Part shown: positions 45,425-57,320 of the stretch, piece after piece
How the letters are laid out: every line of letters starts with the position of its first letter
Position numbering within the stretch: position 1 is the stretch's first letter
Assembly: GCF_011075055.1 (NCBI RefSeq)
Contig: NC_058154.1
Span: 4,761,501-4,825,500 of the forward strand
DNA: 64,000 bases
Direction: 5' to 3'
Origin: Mangifera indica
Taxonomy: Eukaryota > Streptophyta > Magnoliopsida > Sapindales > Anacardiaceae
Program-made: the position numbers and the translations under genes
The notes under the pieces: generated by a model
What the model was told of the DNA's origin: nothing
The model's input: the letters and a program-made list of their open reading frames with translations, nothing else
Databases searched by the model: none

Positions 45425-45690
45425 AGAGTTTTTAATCTCTAAGAACTGCACCGAATTGGAAACCGGACATCTCTAAGAACCTTCATAGATGATTTCCTTA
45501 ACATGAGCATGATTTAGGAGGCTCGAGTCATAAAGCACTCTAGCTCCATACCTATCCTTTAAGGGGCCAAGTGTGTGCGAATTATCATGCCAAATGAAAG
45601 TGTCATTACCATTGCCAACAAACTTTTTAATTAGTGGTTTCACAGCCTCTCTAAGATTCAATATCTTTTTCCAAGTTGATGCATAACACA
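45425..45690 (-). pseudogene. LINE ORF2 scrap
   Basis: TWKKILNLREAVKPLIKKF, VGNGNDTFIWHDNSHTLGPL and RYGARVLYDSSLL match the region between RT and zf-RVT of the first LINE (about 1,110-950), and LEIKNSSID matches its next block. Only about 85 codons remain, with a stop near 45,473. Confidence 0.8.
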
Positions 45691-45717
45691 TGCATTAGTT
45701 TGATGATAAATGCACCA
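45691..45717 (+). repeat. LTR-B terminal scrap (27 bp)
   Basis: atgcattagtttgatg then aaatgcacca is nearly identical to the 3' terminus of LTR-B on its sense strand (reverse of 15,594-15,620). It sits exactly between the LINE scrap and the truncated LTR-A. Confidence 0.6.
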
Positions 45718-47613
45718 TCATTAGTATTATTTAAATAGGATAGATCTTATTTTAGGAGAAGATTCAAATTTTTAGGAGGTAAGGTAAGTTCAAATTTGAA
45801 AAAATTTTATTAGTTAAAGACAATAATAAGGGTCAAACTTGCCAAAAAGACAGAGAATATTTTTTTAATTGTCAATAAATTAAAGATTAAATGTGATCTT
45901 ATATTTTCTTTTAAGGCAAAAAGGGAGATTTTGAGTATTAGTTTTAGAAAAGAAGAATTGTTGAGAAGGGGACTAAAATAGTGAAGCAGGATTGCTGAAA
46001 TAATTTCTCGTATTAATGTATGTCTCAATATTTTCATTTATTTGGGTTTATATATATCTTATGATTTGAGGATTATAATTTTTTTAGAATTTCAATTCAG
46101 TTGTGCTATTGTAAAGTAAAATATGTCATAGTTTGCATTGTATATTGTTTGTTCCATGATAGTTTTATATTAGTTTGTAACTAAAATAAATAAAAGGAAA
46201 TATATATTATTTTTTGGATTTTTAGTTTAATTTTTATATTATCCTTGAATGTATCTATTTGTTAATAAAAAAATTTTCATATATAATTGATTCTATTTTA
46301 TTTTATATATTAATTACATTTTATAAAAAACCTAAGGTCTTTAGTGATTTGTTTATATATTGACTTTGTAAAATGAATTGTTTATAGTATTTTAAAAAAA
46401 TTTGAAAATTTTATTTAAGATGTTAGAGAGAGTTATTAACATTTTATGAATTTTTATGATTTTATTAGTTATAAAAAATTCAATAAAATTAATTAAAATT
46501 TTAAGGTGTTAAACCTAAAATTTTTTGTAAAGTTTATAACAATGTAAAAGAATTTATTTATTTTTATAATTTTTTTAATCGTTTTCAATTTAAATATTAT
46601 ATATATATGTCCAGTTCTATTCTAGAAATTTTTATAATTTTACCAATTAAATATAATTTATTAAAATTGTTATAGGATTGAGTGTCTATACTAAAATTTA
46701 TTTGGGTAGAATTTATGACTAGTAAAGAAATTTAATTTTATAGCTTTCTGAATTATTTTGACTTAATGTTTTTTCATAAATAAATTAGTATGTTTAGTTT
46801 AATTCTAAAAAATTTCATAATTTTATAAATTATATGCAATTTATTAAAGTTGTTACAAAATTGTGTGTCCAATCTAGAAGATTTTTGACAGTATTAATGA
46901 TCTATGACAAAAATTTTATTTGACATAGCTTTTTAAATATTTTCAAGTTGATATATTTTTTATTTAAAACATCAATATGTTAATTTGATATTTGCAAAAT
47001 TTCGTAAATTTTTGAGTTATATAGAATTGTATAAAATTCCTGGAAGCTTGAGCTTTCAAACCTAAAAACTATTGATAGGGTTCATGAGTTGTGGAAGGAA
47101 GTAATTTTTGAGAAGTTCTATATATATTTTTTAAAACTAAATAATTTTAGTAAACTATTTATATGTCTTCTTTGTCTCTGCAAAGTTTTGTAATGTTTCA
47201 ATTTGTGTAGATATTTATAAAATTCATGGAACAAATGTTGTACAGTATATGTGTTAGTTAAGTCTAGGGTTGTTCATTTGGGTACCCTTAGAATTTGTGA
47301 AATTTGTTTTGGAATTGAAGATTTTCAATGAGATTTAAGGATTTTACTAGGAGTATTAATACAAGTTGAATTCATTGATTTTGACTAGGATTTGAATAGG
47401 TTGTGCATGGTAGTTTGGATCGTATAAGAGTTTGTGTGGATTTTTGCTATTAATCAATTAAGTAGAAACTATTCTTTTTGCATGATTATATGTTTGGAAA
47501 TGATCGTCAAATCTGAAAAATTTGGTTTTTGTAAGCTATATAATATTTTTATAAACGTTTTCTATATTTTGTTTATATAATATAGATATTTCTTTGATTT
47601 ATATAATAGATTT

Positions 47614-47619
<6 letters not shown>

Positions 47620-47679
<60 letters not shown>
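47620..47679. repeat. (TA)n microsatellite
   Basis: About 30 TA units inside the A 5' LTR. Absent at the equivalent place of the other LTR-A copies. Confidence 0.95.
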
Positions 47680-47684
<5 letters not shown>

Positions 47685-47816
47685 GTTTTATATTATAGAT
47701 ATTTCATTTTGTTTGTATGAAATGACTTTTGTAAGTTATGAAATATTTCTATATATTTTTATTTCACCCAAATGTTAATTACTTAGACATTGATTTAATA
47801 AAATTACTTATGGTAC

Positions 47817-49870
47817 TTTTTTTTTGGTAATTAATAATTTTATACCAAAGAGAAGGAGAATGTATAAAGGCTTATTTAGGACAAAACCCCTAGATTGACC
47901 CTAGGACAAAGCATACCTAGGACAAGTCCCTAGGTTATGCCAAAAGACTCAAGTAACCCAATAGAAACACCCACTCAAGGGCACAAAAGAAGATCAAACA
48001 ACACCACTTCCTTTATAGGAGCAACTATCCCATAAAAAAGTGTTCAACCAACTAATGGGAACACAACACCCAAAGGGACCAAACTCAACACAAATGCCTA
48101 CATAAAGATTGAATGGGGGATGCTCGATGGACTCATTTTCATTAGACTTGCTAACGTTATCCAAGTAAGCCACCCGTTCTCTAACACATTCCTTCATAAG
48201 CATAGTTACTCTCTCCTTGGATAGTCTAACTCGTCAAAGCAAATGTCATTCCTAACCTTCCAAATGTAGTAAACGGTTACACCAAAACATAATTTACTCA
48301 TAATGTTCTTGAAATTGTCTTCCTTCCAATGTCTAGCCAAGTCCTCAACTAAAGAGACCTAAGGTAGAGGATTGAGATTTAGATGACAAAGATTAACTAC
48401 CCCATTCCAGATTTGAGAGCTAAAAGTGCAGTTGAAAAAAAGATGATCCATGCTTTCTGGTTCCTCATTGCATAAAGCGCACACATTATGAGAGACAAGG
48501 CCTATTCTTAGTAATTTATCCTTTGTCATAAGTTTGCCTCTAATACCTAGCCAAGCAATGAAAAAATGCCTTAGAAAATGTCTTTTGAACCAAATAAGGT
48601 TATGCCAAGAAACCCTTTCTCTCTTAAGGCAAATCATGTCTCAAGCCGATTTGATAGAGAAGATGCCATTGGAGTTAGGGGTCCAAATTAGAGAGTCTTC
48701 CCCTCCCTTTGGGTAGCAAGGTAGTGATTCCTTTATCTCTAAAAGGTGACACGAAGGGGCCACCGGCCATCTCCACTTATGACCAATGACTACTTCCTTA
48801 ACTAACGCGTGCTTAGGGATACCCGAATCATAGATAACTCAGAGGCCATATTTGTCAAGCAACGGTCCACAAGGGTGCCAATTATCATGCCAAAGAAAAG
48901 TGTTTTCTCCATTGCCAATGATCTTCTTGAACTTAGGCTTCATTAGCTCCCTTAGGCCTAAAATCTTTGTCCAAACCTAAGAACTCTCACCATTAGGTTT
49001 TATTTCCCAAAAACATTTACCTTTTAGCTTGTTGGCTTTAACTCATTCCACCCAAAGTGAATTATTCTTGTCAAGGAGGATTTTCCACATGTTCTTAATA
49101 ATGGTAGCTTTATTCCATGATTTACTCCTTATTATACCTAAACCACCCTCTACTTTTGGAACACAAACCTTATCCCAAGCGACTTTGGCTTTTTCACCAT
49201 CTATAGAAGCACCAACCTAAAGAAACGGCCTTAGAATTCCATCAGTCTCTTTATAGACAACTGCTAGGAGAATAAAAATGAAAGACCAATACACTTAGAT
49301 GCTAAAAAGGATGACCTTTATAAGGATAAGTCTACTCGCATAGGATAGGAACTTGCTATGCCACGTTGTTATTCTCCCAACAATCTTGTGAATAAGTAGC
49401 TTGCAATCACTACCTTTGAGTTTTGAAAAAGTGACTAGTATGCCCAAATATTTGAAAGGAAATTCACCTACCTTCATATTGATAGTTGCTGAAAGATTAA
49501 AATTCTCCTCTTGGGATACTCTAAAAAGGAAAATGTTACTTTTAGCAAGGTTCATTTAAAGCTCAGACCATTTATGGAAGAGGATAAGAGAGTCTTTCAT
49601 AAGGGAGATAAAATCACTGTCTGCTCTACAAAACAAGATAAGATCATCAGCAAAACATAAATGAGTTGTATTGTTCTTCTTACATTTCCAGTGATGGCCA
49701 AACGAAGGGTTGTTCTTGAGTTCCCTAAGCAATCGAGAAAGAACCTCTATCACGATGACAAAGAGATAAGGGGAAATTAGGTCCCCTTGTCTTAAACCAT
49801 GAGAGCTCTTGAAGAAACCTACTAATTCACCATTGATACCTAAGGAGAAAGAACGGGACGTGATACAACA
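47817..49870 (-). mobile_element. 5'-truncated LINE in LTR-A (2.05 kb)
   Basis: Its poly(A) tail appears as nine T at 47,817-47,825. The duplication tacttatggtac (47,805-47,816) and tacttatgatac (49,871-49,882) flanks it with one mismatch. The empty site is preserved in the solo LTR-A at about 11,525-11,545. The 3' UTR covers about 47,826-48,204. It is related to the LINE at 1-5,996 but distinct. Confidence 0.93.
48205..49870 (-). pseudogene. LINE ORF2 fragment: RT C-terminal half and zf-RVT
   Basis: Begins inside the RT palm (INGELVGFFKSS, then GLRQGDLISPYLFVIVIEVL), keeps the catalytic box FADDLILFCRAD, and continues FPFKYLGILVTFSKLKG, a linker with stops, then the zinc finger CALCNEEPESMDHLFFNC and VYYIWKVRND. 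Endonuclease and the first half of RT were never copied here (5' truncation). Several stops. Confidence 0.9.
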
Positions 49871-50539
49871 TACTTATGATACATTTATGATTTGAAATTT
49901 TGTATATATATGTGTGTGGTTTTGACTCATTGTTTATAGTCTTTGAATATTTGCTTTGAACTTTAAAACTATAAGTTTGGTTTAGTTGGGTCACTAGAAG
50001 TATAGGTGATATCTGATTCTGAAATTATGGTTGGGTCACTAGGAGTACAAGTGACACTATATGACATGAGTTTAAAATAGATTTTGACTTAAGTTTGGTA
50101 TTTTGAAAGGTTTCAAAATAATTTATCAATTATTTATGGTTTTATATATGTAAGCACCTCTTTCTATTTGACTTTTTTTTGTTTGATCTTCTTTATCAAT
50201 ACTTGAATTAAATGTTTAAGTATAAATATATAATGTTTAACTTCTGCTTACTAAGTTGACGACTCACCCCTCATTATTAACATTTTTGCAGATTAGAAAT
50301 TTCATAGTGTGAATTCTATTTAGCATTTTGGGGATAAAGCATAAAAGGAGTTAGCTAAGAAGACTAGTTAAAAGAAAATTAAAAAAAATAATGATTATTT
50401 GGTTGAATGTTTTAGTTTAAGGACTTTTTATTCTAATGTTTTGTGGTTGAAAAACTTTGTATTCAAGACTTAGCTTTATTTAAGAGATTTTCGAAGTCTT
50501 TTGTATGTATGTTTTATTATGGTTTTAGGTTGTTACAAT

Positions 50540-50562
50540 TGTAGTGTTAGAGCCCTAGGTTT
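50540..50562 (+). other. A primer-binding site, degraded
   Basis: TGTAGTGTTAGAGCCC after the LTR end tgttaca; aligns to TGGTATCAGAGCC with a 2-base insertion and substitutions. The leader to 50,760 has an AT tract and tandem CATA units and no gene. Confidence 0.6.
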
Positions 50563-50760
50563 GAGATTATGTAGACTTTTAAAATGATTTTGATATCTAT
50601 CAAGATAATTGGATTTAGTGTTAAGATCATGTTATATGATTGCTTATAAATAAATTTAATATATATATATATATATAAACATATATACATACATACATAC
50701 ATATACACACATATTTTTAGTTTACACTAAAGTTTTGTCATTTTTGTTTGTGTCTCTAAG

Positions 50761-51815
50761 ATGTTGCCACGTAGATCTACTACAAGGTATGACCTTTCGA
50801 CTTTAAGAGATGGTAATCAAGATAATGACAACATTACCCTTTGCCAACTTTCTCAAGAAAGTAACCCGATGTTACATGCGATGAATAAATTTCTAAAAAA
50901 TAAAGCTTGAGTCTTGGAACAAATAGCAATAGAGCCTCCACAAGGCAGGATGTGAGGAATAAGAAGCAAGACGTTAATATAGGTATGCAACATTGGAGCA
51001 ATTTAAGAAGTTAGGACCTTTTGTCTTCCAAGGGACTACAGATCTTATGGTAACTGAAGCTTGGTTGAAACAAATGCAAAAGATATTCATAGCTATGAGG
51101 TGTAGTGATAATCAAAAGGTTGTCTTTGTTACATTTATGCTTCAAGGTGAGGTTGACCATTGGTGGGAGGCTACTTCACATCTTTTAAGGAATCAACTTC
51201 CATCACTTGGAATAGGTTTGAGGAGGCTTTCAATGAGAAATACTTTCCTAATTATGTGCGCTTTAAGACGAAGACTGATTTTCTTAGTCTAATTTAGGGT
51301 GACAAATCTATGATTAAATATGAAGAGAATTTTACTACTTTATCTCATTTTACAGTAGGGCTTATAAAGGATGAAGGCAGTCATTATTGACGTTTCTTTG
51401 AGGGTTTAAGACTAGCCATCAAGAGTCAGTTGTCTATTCTTAAATTGAATAGTTATGTTGATATGATTGATCGAGCAATGATAACAAAGAGATATTTAGC
51501 TGAGTCTTAGAATGCTTTGGACAAATAGAGCAAGCAATTTAAACATGGTGGTTTAAGCAAATAAGTAGGTTCTTTTCAACCTCGAAATACTAGTGGTTTA
51601 TCCTAAAAACCTATTAAAGGGGGATCTCTTCAGAATAATGTAGCATCACTTTGTAGCTTTTATGGTGGGGCACATTTTGGAGAATGTCATAGAAAGATCA
51701 AAGCTTGTTTTAACTATGGACAAATGAGGCATTTGGTTAGAGACTATCTAAAAAGGCGTGGTGCTTTTAGCACTCCAAATGTTGAACATCAAAACAAGAA
51801 GCTAAAGACTTAGGG
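50761..51815 (+). pseudogene. A gag
   Basis: Starts MLPRRSTTRYDLS. After frameshifts the core reads FKKLGPFVFQGTTDLMVTEA, KVVFVTFMLQGEVDHWWEA, FNEKYFPNYVR and FFEGLRLAIKSQLS. Two zinc knuckles near 51,640-51,770: HFGECH, and CFNYGQMRHLVRDY, where two Cys are Tyr (TGT to TAT). Stops at glutamine- or arginine-like positions (near 51,294, 51,388, 51,508, 51,526). Confidence 0.85.
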
Positions 51816-51828
51816 ATGACTATTCGTC

Positions 51829-52173
51829 ATGACTAAACAAGATGTTGAGGCTTCCAATGATGTGGTGGCAAGTACATTATCTCTATTTTCTAAGGAAGCT
51901 AAAACTTTATTTAACTCTGGTGTAACTCATTCTTTCGTATCATGTGCTTTTATTTGTCATTGTGAGAAATCCCTTGGGCCACTAAAATACCCTTTGTCAA
52001 TTTGCTACTCCTTTAGGCGATTATGTATGGATTGATTGTGTTTATAAGTCTTGTGAAATTTTCCTTGAGGGTAGAAAATTTCTTGTAGATCTTTTACCTT
52101 TAGAGATGTATGACTTTGATGTCATTCTAGGGATGAATTAGTTAGGGAAGTATCATGCAAGTATTAATTGTTT
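51829..52173 (+). pseudogene. A aspartic protease
   Basis: TLFNSGVTHSFVS is the active site; family members read D-S-G, so the catalytic Asp is Asn here (AAC or AAT, one G-to-A step). It continues after a frameshift with PLGDYVWIDCVYKSCE, LLPLEMYDFDVILGMN, a stop in place of Trp, then LGKYHASINCFD, where the C fragment begins. Confidence 0.83.
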
Positions 52174-54107
52174 TGACGCTAACATTAGCGATAGTTAGGT
52201 GATTGAACGCCATAAGAACCCAATGTTTAAAGTAGAAAATAACCTAGGATTGAATCAAGACTTTGAAATTTGGATAGACTTTGACCTGATTGATGTGAAA
52301 GCAATCGAACCTCGATATAATTAGGTGATTGAATGCCATAAGAACAAATTTGATGCGAACCTTGAGGATTTGCATAAGACCCAACATCCAAGACGATAAT
52401 TTCCCCAGGATTAAATTGGTTTCCTCACTTAGATAACCCTTGACCCGAATCAATATGGAATCAAATGAACCTTAGAATTGTTAAAGGTGAACATCATAAG
52501 ACAAATCTTGATAAGTTTAAAGAGTGATAATTTAACAGTAAGAGAACTATGCAAAATTTGGTCAAAGATCCATTCATCATAAAAAAATTAAGTTTTTATC
52601 GTGCAATGTCAACTTAACCCTAAAAACTACCCATGACCCAATGGACTTCCAAACTTCCCAAGCCCATTACCTAACTAACTACCCAAACACTAATTAAATT
52701 AATAGGAAGTATGTCAATTGGGCTTAATAAAGTCTGGCCTGGTCATACACAAGAGCAAAATTATAAAAACCAAAAATCCTAAATTTGGTAAAACAAAAAT
52801 TGCCTAATACACATTGAAATGATTTTATTTGACCTATAAAATTAGGTGCAACTAGAAATGCCAATTGTTGTTATAGAGCTCGAAATGAGCTTCACGTTGA
52901 TATATTATAGGCCTTATAACTCATCTCGACTCAAAAGTTATGATCGTTCAAAGTCTATTTGCACGTTTTGGATTAGATTTCTCTGTAGCTTGGGCCTAAA
53001 TCAAGTTGACCTTTTTGTTGGCTTCTTCCAGCATCTAATCGTCCTTGAGTGAGCTGGTTTTACCTTATAAGGTCTGTTACACCTTCTTAACTCTATTCCT
53101 CGTAATTGGCCCAACCAGAATGTGTAGTGGATTTCCTTACTGGCTCAATGCTTCCACAATGCCTCCATCAAAATTCTTGATAAGTTCTTTGAAGATTGAA
53201 TCAAGAATGTTGAAATCTTGAATCAAGGTAGCAAACACATGAATTTTGATGTAAAAAATGTCATCCATCATTCATTATGAGAAAAAGATGTTTATATAGT
53301 AATTAATCCTAACCCTAAAAGGACTAATCTAACCCATAACTCAATGAACTTCCATATTTCCTAAACCCATTACCAATTTAACTACTCAAAAACTCTAATT
53401 AAAATTAACATAATAATTGGGCTTGTAACAAATATTAACTTAGCCCATTAAACACACATAACTCAACTAATAAGGTTTGGGCTTTAGTAACAATTTTAGC
53501 CCAATACAAAGTATCATAAAATAATATAACATTAAACCTATTTAAGTAGTCTTGGATGTTTTCCTTGAAACTTCTTTGGGCTGAAATTACAAGAACTTTT
53601 GGACTTGGGCTTGAATTAGATTAACTTTTCTTTTAGATCCTTCAAGTATCCAATCCTTTTTAAGCAAACTTGTCTTGGCCTTCAAGTCTTCAATAAGCCC
53701 AATTAAGGCCTATTACATCTTCTTAGCTCTTGACCTTATGATTGGTCCAATCAAAATCTGTAAAGGATTCTTATTGGACTTGTTCGACTTATTGGGTTGC
53801 CACTATTGTTCCTTCTCTTTTGAAAAAGATTTGCCATCAAATCAACATCATCAAAAAAAGATAGGTTAGAAACATTAAATGTAGAGCTAATGTTATACTT
53901 ACCTGGGAGATCCACTTTGTAAGCATTACCATTGATACGCTAAAAGACTTGAAAAGGACCATCGCCCTTTGGGTGTAACTTAGATTTCTGTTGGGAAGGA
54001 AACCTTTCCTTCCTCATGTGAACCTAAACCTAATCATTTGGTTGGAACACCATCTTTTATTATCCCATGTTAGCTTGTTTGGCACATTGCTTAGTTCGTT
54101 TTTCAAT
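52174..54107 (-). mobile_element. C-family fragment (integrase end and 3' LTR) inside A
   Basis: Minus-strand sequence similar to 14,752-15,590 plus 22,033-22,240, uninterrupted by B1. Integrase C-terminal domain at 54,100-53,890 (KLHPKGDGPFQVF, NAYKVDLPGKYNI), pol tail with stops at 53,880-53,580, and an LTR of about 0.8 kb from about 53,815 to 52,174. It ends abruptly at about 54,107 inside integrase. A solo LTR-E sits at 52,351-53,170. No clear duplication flanks it. Confidence 0.8.
52351..53170 (-). repeat. Solo LTR-E (820 bp)
   Basis: Plus-strand TGATGCGAACC to GCCTCCATCA, with perfect aaatt duplications (52,346-52,350 and 53,171-53,175). Inserted in the LTR-C part of the fragment; the uninterrupted equivalent is at 14,905-14,930. 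Orientation is taken from its pol-tail-like sequence on the minus strand, matching the copy at 13,050-13,844. Confidence 0.9.
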
Positions 54108-55427
54108 AATAAAGAAAAGATCTATTATTATTGGATATTAGAAGATGATATTTTAAGGTTTGGGAAACAAATTTGTGTGCCTAATGATAATAATCTGAGA
54201 AAAGAAATTTTGAGTGAAGCTCATGAATCTACTTATAGCGTTCATCCAGGGAGTACTAAAATGTATCGTGATTTGAGGAATAACTTTTGGTGGAGAAACA
54301 TGAAGAATGATATTGTTGATTATGTCTCTAACTGTTTGGTGTGTCAACAAGATTGAGCATCAAAGACTTGTAAGACCTCTATAACCCTTGTCTATTCCTA
54401 AATGGAAATGAGACCATTTTACCATGGATTTTGTTAGTGGCTTACCTCATTCAAAAAGGGGATTTGATTCTATATAGGTGGTAGTTAATCGTTTGACTAA
54501 ATCAACACATGTCTTGGCAGTGAAAACCACTTATAATATGTTTCAATTGGCTGACTTATTTACTCGAAAGATTGTGAGATTACATGGAGTTCCTTAATCT
54601 ATTGTGTCAGATAGAGATGCACGTTTCAACTCTAAATTTTGGGTAAGTTTGCACTAAAAGCTTAGAAAGAAGCTTAGTTCTAGTATTGTCTTCCATCCTC
54701 AAACTAATGGTCAATCTAAAAGGACTATCCAAACCCTTAAAGATACGTTGAGAGTGTGTATGCTAGACTTGGGTGGTTCTTAGGAAGACCATTTACCTCT
54801 AATAGAATTTGTTTACAATAATAGTTTCCACTCTAGTATTGGAATGACTCTTTATGAAGCTTTGTATAGTCGAAAGTGTAGATCATCTATTGGTTAAGAT
54901 GAAGTTAGAGGAAGGAAGTTACTAGGACCAGAGCTTATTTATATTACATCTGATAAAATTATGTTTAGAGAAAGGTTTCGCATAGCTCAAGTAGACAAAA
55001 GTGTTATGTTGATCATCGTACACGAGGGTTGGAGTTTGAGGTTAAAAATTTTGTTTTCCTAAAAGTGTTGCCTTGGAAATGAGTTTTTTGGTTTGGAAAG
55101 AGAGGGAAGTTAAGCCCTAGGTTTATAGGGCCATTTGAAATTTTAGAGAAGATCGGTGCTGTTGTATATCGTGTGACCTTGCTACCAAATCTCTCAAGGC
55201 TTCATAATGTATTTAATGTTTCTGCGTTAGGGAAATATTTGGTTGACCCTTCCCATGTTTTAGACTATCAACCGATCCAAATCTCTAAAGATTTGTCGTA
55301 TGAAGAGCAAACATTAGAAATCATTGATAAAAAAAAGCAATTTCTAAGGACTAGAGTTATTCCATTAGTAAAGGTGCATTGGAGAAATCACTCTTTAGAA
55401 GAGGCCATGTGGGAACAAAAAGGCTGA
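54108..55427 (+). pseudogene. A integrase with chromodomain-like end
   Basis: Zinc-binding region HESTYSVHPGSTKMYRDLRN and NCLVCQQ with H-H-C-C kept. Core: HFTMDFVSGLPHSKRG (first Asp), VRLHGVP, IVSDRDARFNSKFW (second Asp), [16 protein letters not shown], where relatives have Glu at SER, so the third acid is Lys. Then KIGAVVYRVTLLP-type sequence and, in 55,173-55,427, FNVSALGKYLVDPSHVLDY, RTRVIPLVKVHWRNH, EEAMWEQKG. The end is the C-terminal chromodomain-like motif of Tekay-type elements. About eight stops. Confidence 0.88.
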
Positions 55428-55497
55428 AATAAAGGAGAAGTATCCTCAACTTTTTGAAACTTAAAGAATGTACTAATTTTGAGGACGAATTTTTTTT

Positions 55498-55511
55498 TTT
55501 AGGGGGGAAGA
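55498..55511 (+). other. A polypurine tract
   Basis: TTTTTAGGGGGGAAGA directly before the 3' LTR; start point for second-strand synthesis. Confidence 0.75.
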
Positions 55512-56830
55512 ATTAAAATATCTATCATTTAATTCTTATTATTATCATTGTCATTATTATTATTTAAATAGGATAGAAATTATTTTAGGAAAAGATTTAA
55601 AATTTTTAAGGGATAAGGTAAGTTCAAATTTGAAAAACATTTATTAGTTGAAGGCAATGATGAGGGCAAAACTTGTCGAAAAGAGAAAGTACATATTTTT
55701 TAATTGTCAACAAATTGAAGATTAAGTGTGAATTTATTTTTTAAAAGTTTACATAGGAAAAAAAAGAGAGGATATTTTCTTTCAAAACAAAAATAAAGAT
55801 TTTGCGTATTAGTTTTAGAAAAAAAAAATTGTTGAGAAAGAGACTAAAATAGTGTAACATTACTGTTGAAATAATTTCTTGCATTAATGTATGTCTCAAT
55901 ATTTTTATTTATTTTGATTTATATGTGTTTTATGATTTGAGGATTAGAATTCTGTTTAGAATATTAATTCAATTGTGCTATTGTAAAGTAGAATATATCA
56001 TAGTTTGCATTGTACATTATTTGTTTCATAATAATTTTATATTAGTTTATAAAATAAATAAAAGAAAATATATATTATTTTTTGAATTTTTTGTTTAATC
56101 TTTACATTACCCTTGAATGTTTCTATTTGTTAATAAAAAAATTTTCATAAATACTTGATTCTATTTTATTTTATATATTAATTACATTTTTATATATTGA
56201 TTTTGTCAATTTAAATGGTTAGTTTACGGTATTTTAAAAAATTCCAAAATTTTTTTTTGAGATAGTACAGAGAGTTATTAACTATTTTATAAATTTTTAT
56301 AATTTTATAACTTATAAAAATTTCATAAACTTAGCTAGAATTTTAATGTGTTAAACTTAAAATTTTTTATAAAGTGATGCGAATGATCAAAGGATAACTT
56401 CACCAAATTTGCACATGGGGAAGCATAATGATGGAGTTCGAATTCTACTTTAACAAACATGAAGAATTTGGATCCATTGAGCTATGACGAAGGCCCAATT
56501 ACACAAGCAAGAGCCAAGAAGAAGAAAGCGGCAATCATTGGGCTCGTTCAAAGTCATTTGGAGCTTATGGGGAAGAGTCCGAACGAAGTCAAAGGTCAAC
56601 TCATGGTCAATGGCATGACAAGCGTGGAGTTTAGTTCAAGACTTATGCATTTAATTTAATTTGAAGAATTAAAAAAGCTTACTTTAACACAAGGAGTCCA
56701 AATACATGAATTGGTCTTAGGGCAGCAAAGAGCACGTGTTGGGCATTATTCCTAAGGCCAAATTTCATACTTAGCCGAACAAGCATATGGAAGCCCAAGT
56801 CACATCAATTCGGCTAGCCCTTTTGTGATT

Positions 56831-56967
56831 AGTTATTATCTAGTTGTTAACTTAGTTTAATTAGGAAAGCTTATTTAGTTATTATCTAATTGTTATCCTA
56901 GTTTAATTAGGAAAGATTTCTTAATTATTATTTAATTGTTATCCTAGTTTAATTAGGAGAGTACTTA
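56831..56967 (+). repeat. 46-bp tandem repeat in LTR-F
   Basis: Three units starting agttattatct, agttattatct and aattattattt, each continuing to tagtttaattagga. Period 46 bases. Confidence 0.85.
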
Positions 56968-57300
56968 GTTGTCATGAGTTGTTATTTTCGTTTTTTCTTA
57001 AAAGGATTTGTTTAGTCTTTTTAAGGTTGGAAGCAACATATATATATGTATTAAACTCAAGATTATGGGGCAGCCTTAATTCTAATCAAAATTTCGAATT
57101 TCTCTAAAGTTCTTGTAAGAGTTTTCTTTGAATTCACTTTTTGAGAAAGTTGTGAATTCTTTCTTTGATAATTAGAGTTCCTTGTTGTTAGATAACAAGA
57201 GGGTTTTAATTCTTTTGGTTTATGCTAAATAGATCTTTGGGCTAGATTTTAATATATTGTTATAGTTCTTGTTAGATCGATCAGCAAGAGTTATATCAGT

Positions 57301-57320
57301 TTGGTATCAGAGCATTAGGT
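57301..57320 (+). other. F primer-binding site
   Basis: TTGGTATCAGAGCATTAGGT: 12-base match to TGGTATCAGAGC, the initiator-Met tRNA complement. The clearest such site in the window. Confidence 0.85.

Larger units (their letters stand above)
45718..50537 (+). repeat. A 5' LTR, split by a LINE
   Basis: Matches the solo LTR-A at 9,510-12,233 from ttatttaaatagg to tgttaca. The first 35-40 bases are missing on the left. The LINE at 47,817-49,870 interrupts it. A long TA repeat (47,620-47,679) sits where the solo copy has only a short AT stretch (about 11,385). Confidence 0.88.

Noticed and set aside
47994..48203. Short minus-strand frame beyond LINE ORF2 as a separate gene
   Set aside because: Lies in the LINE 3' end after the ORF2 stop, no motif, no counterpart in the other LINEs.
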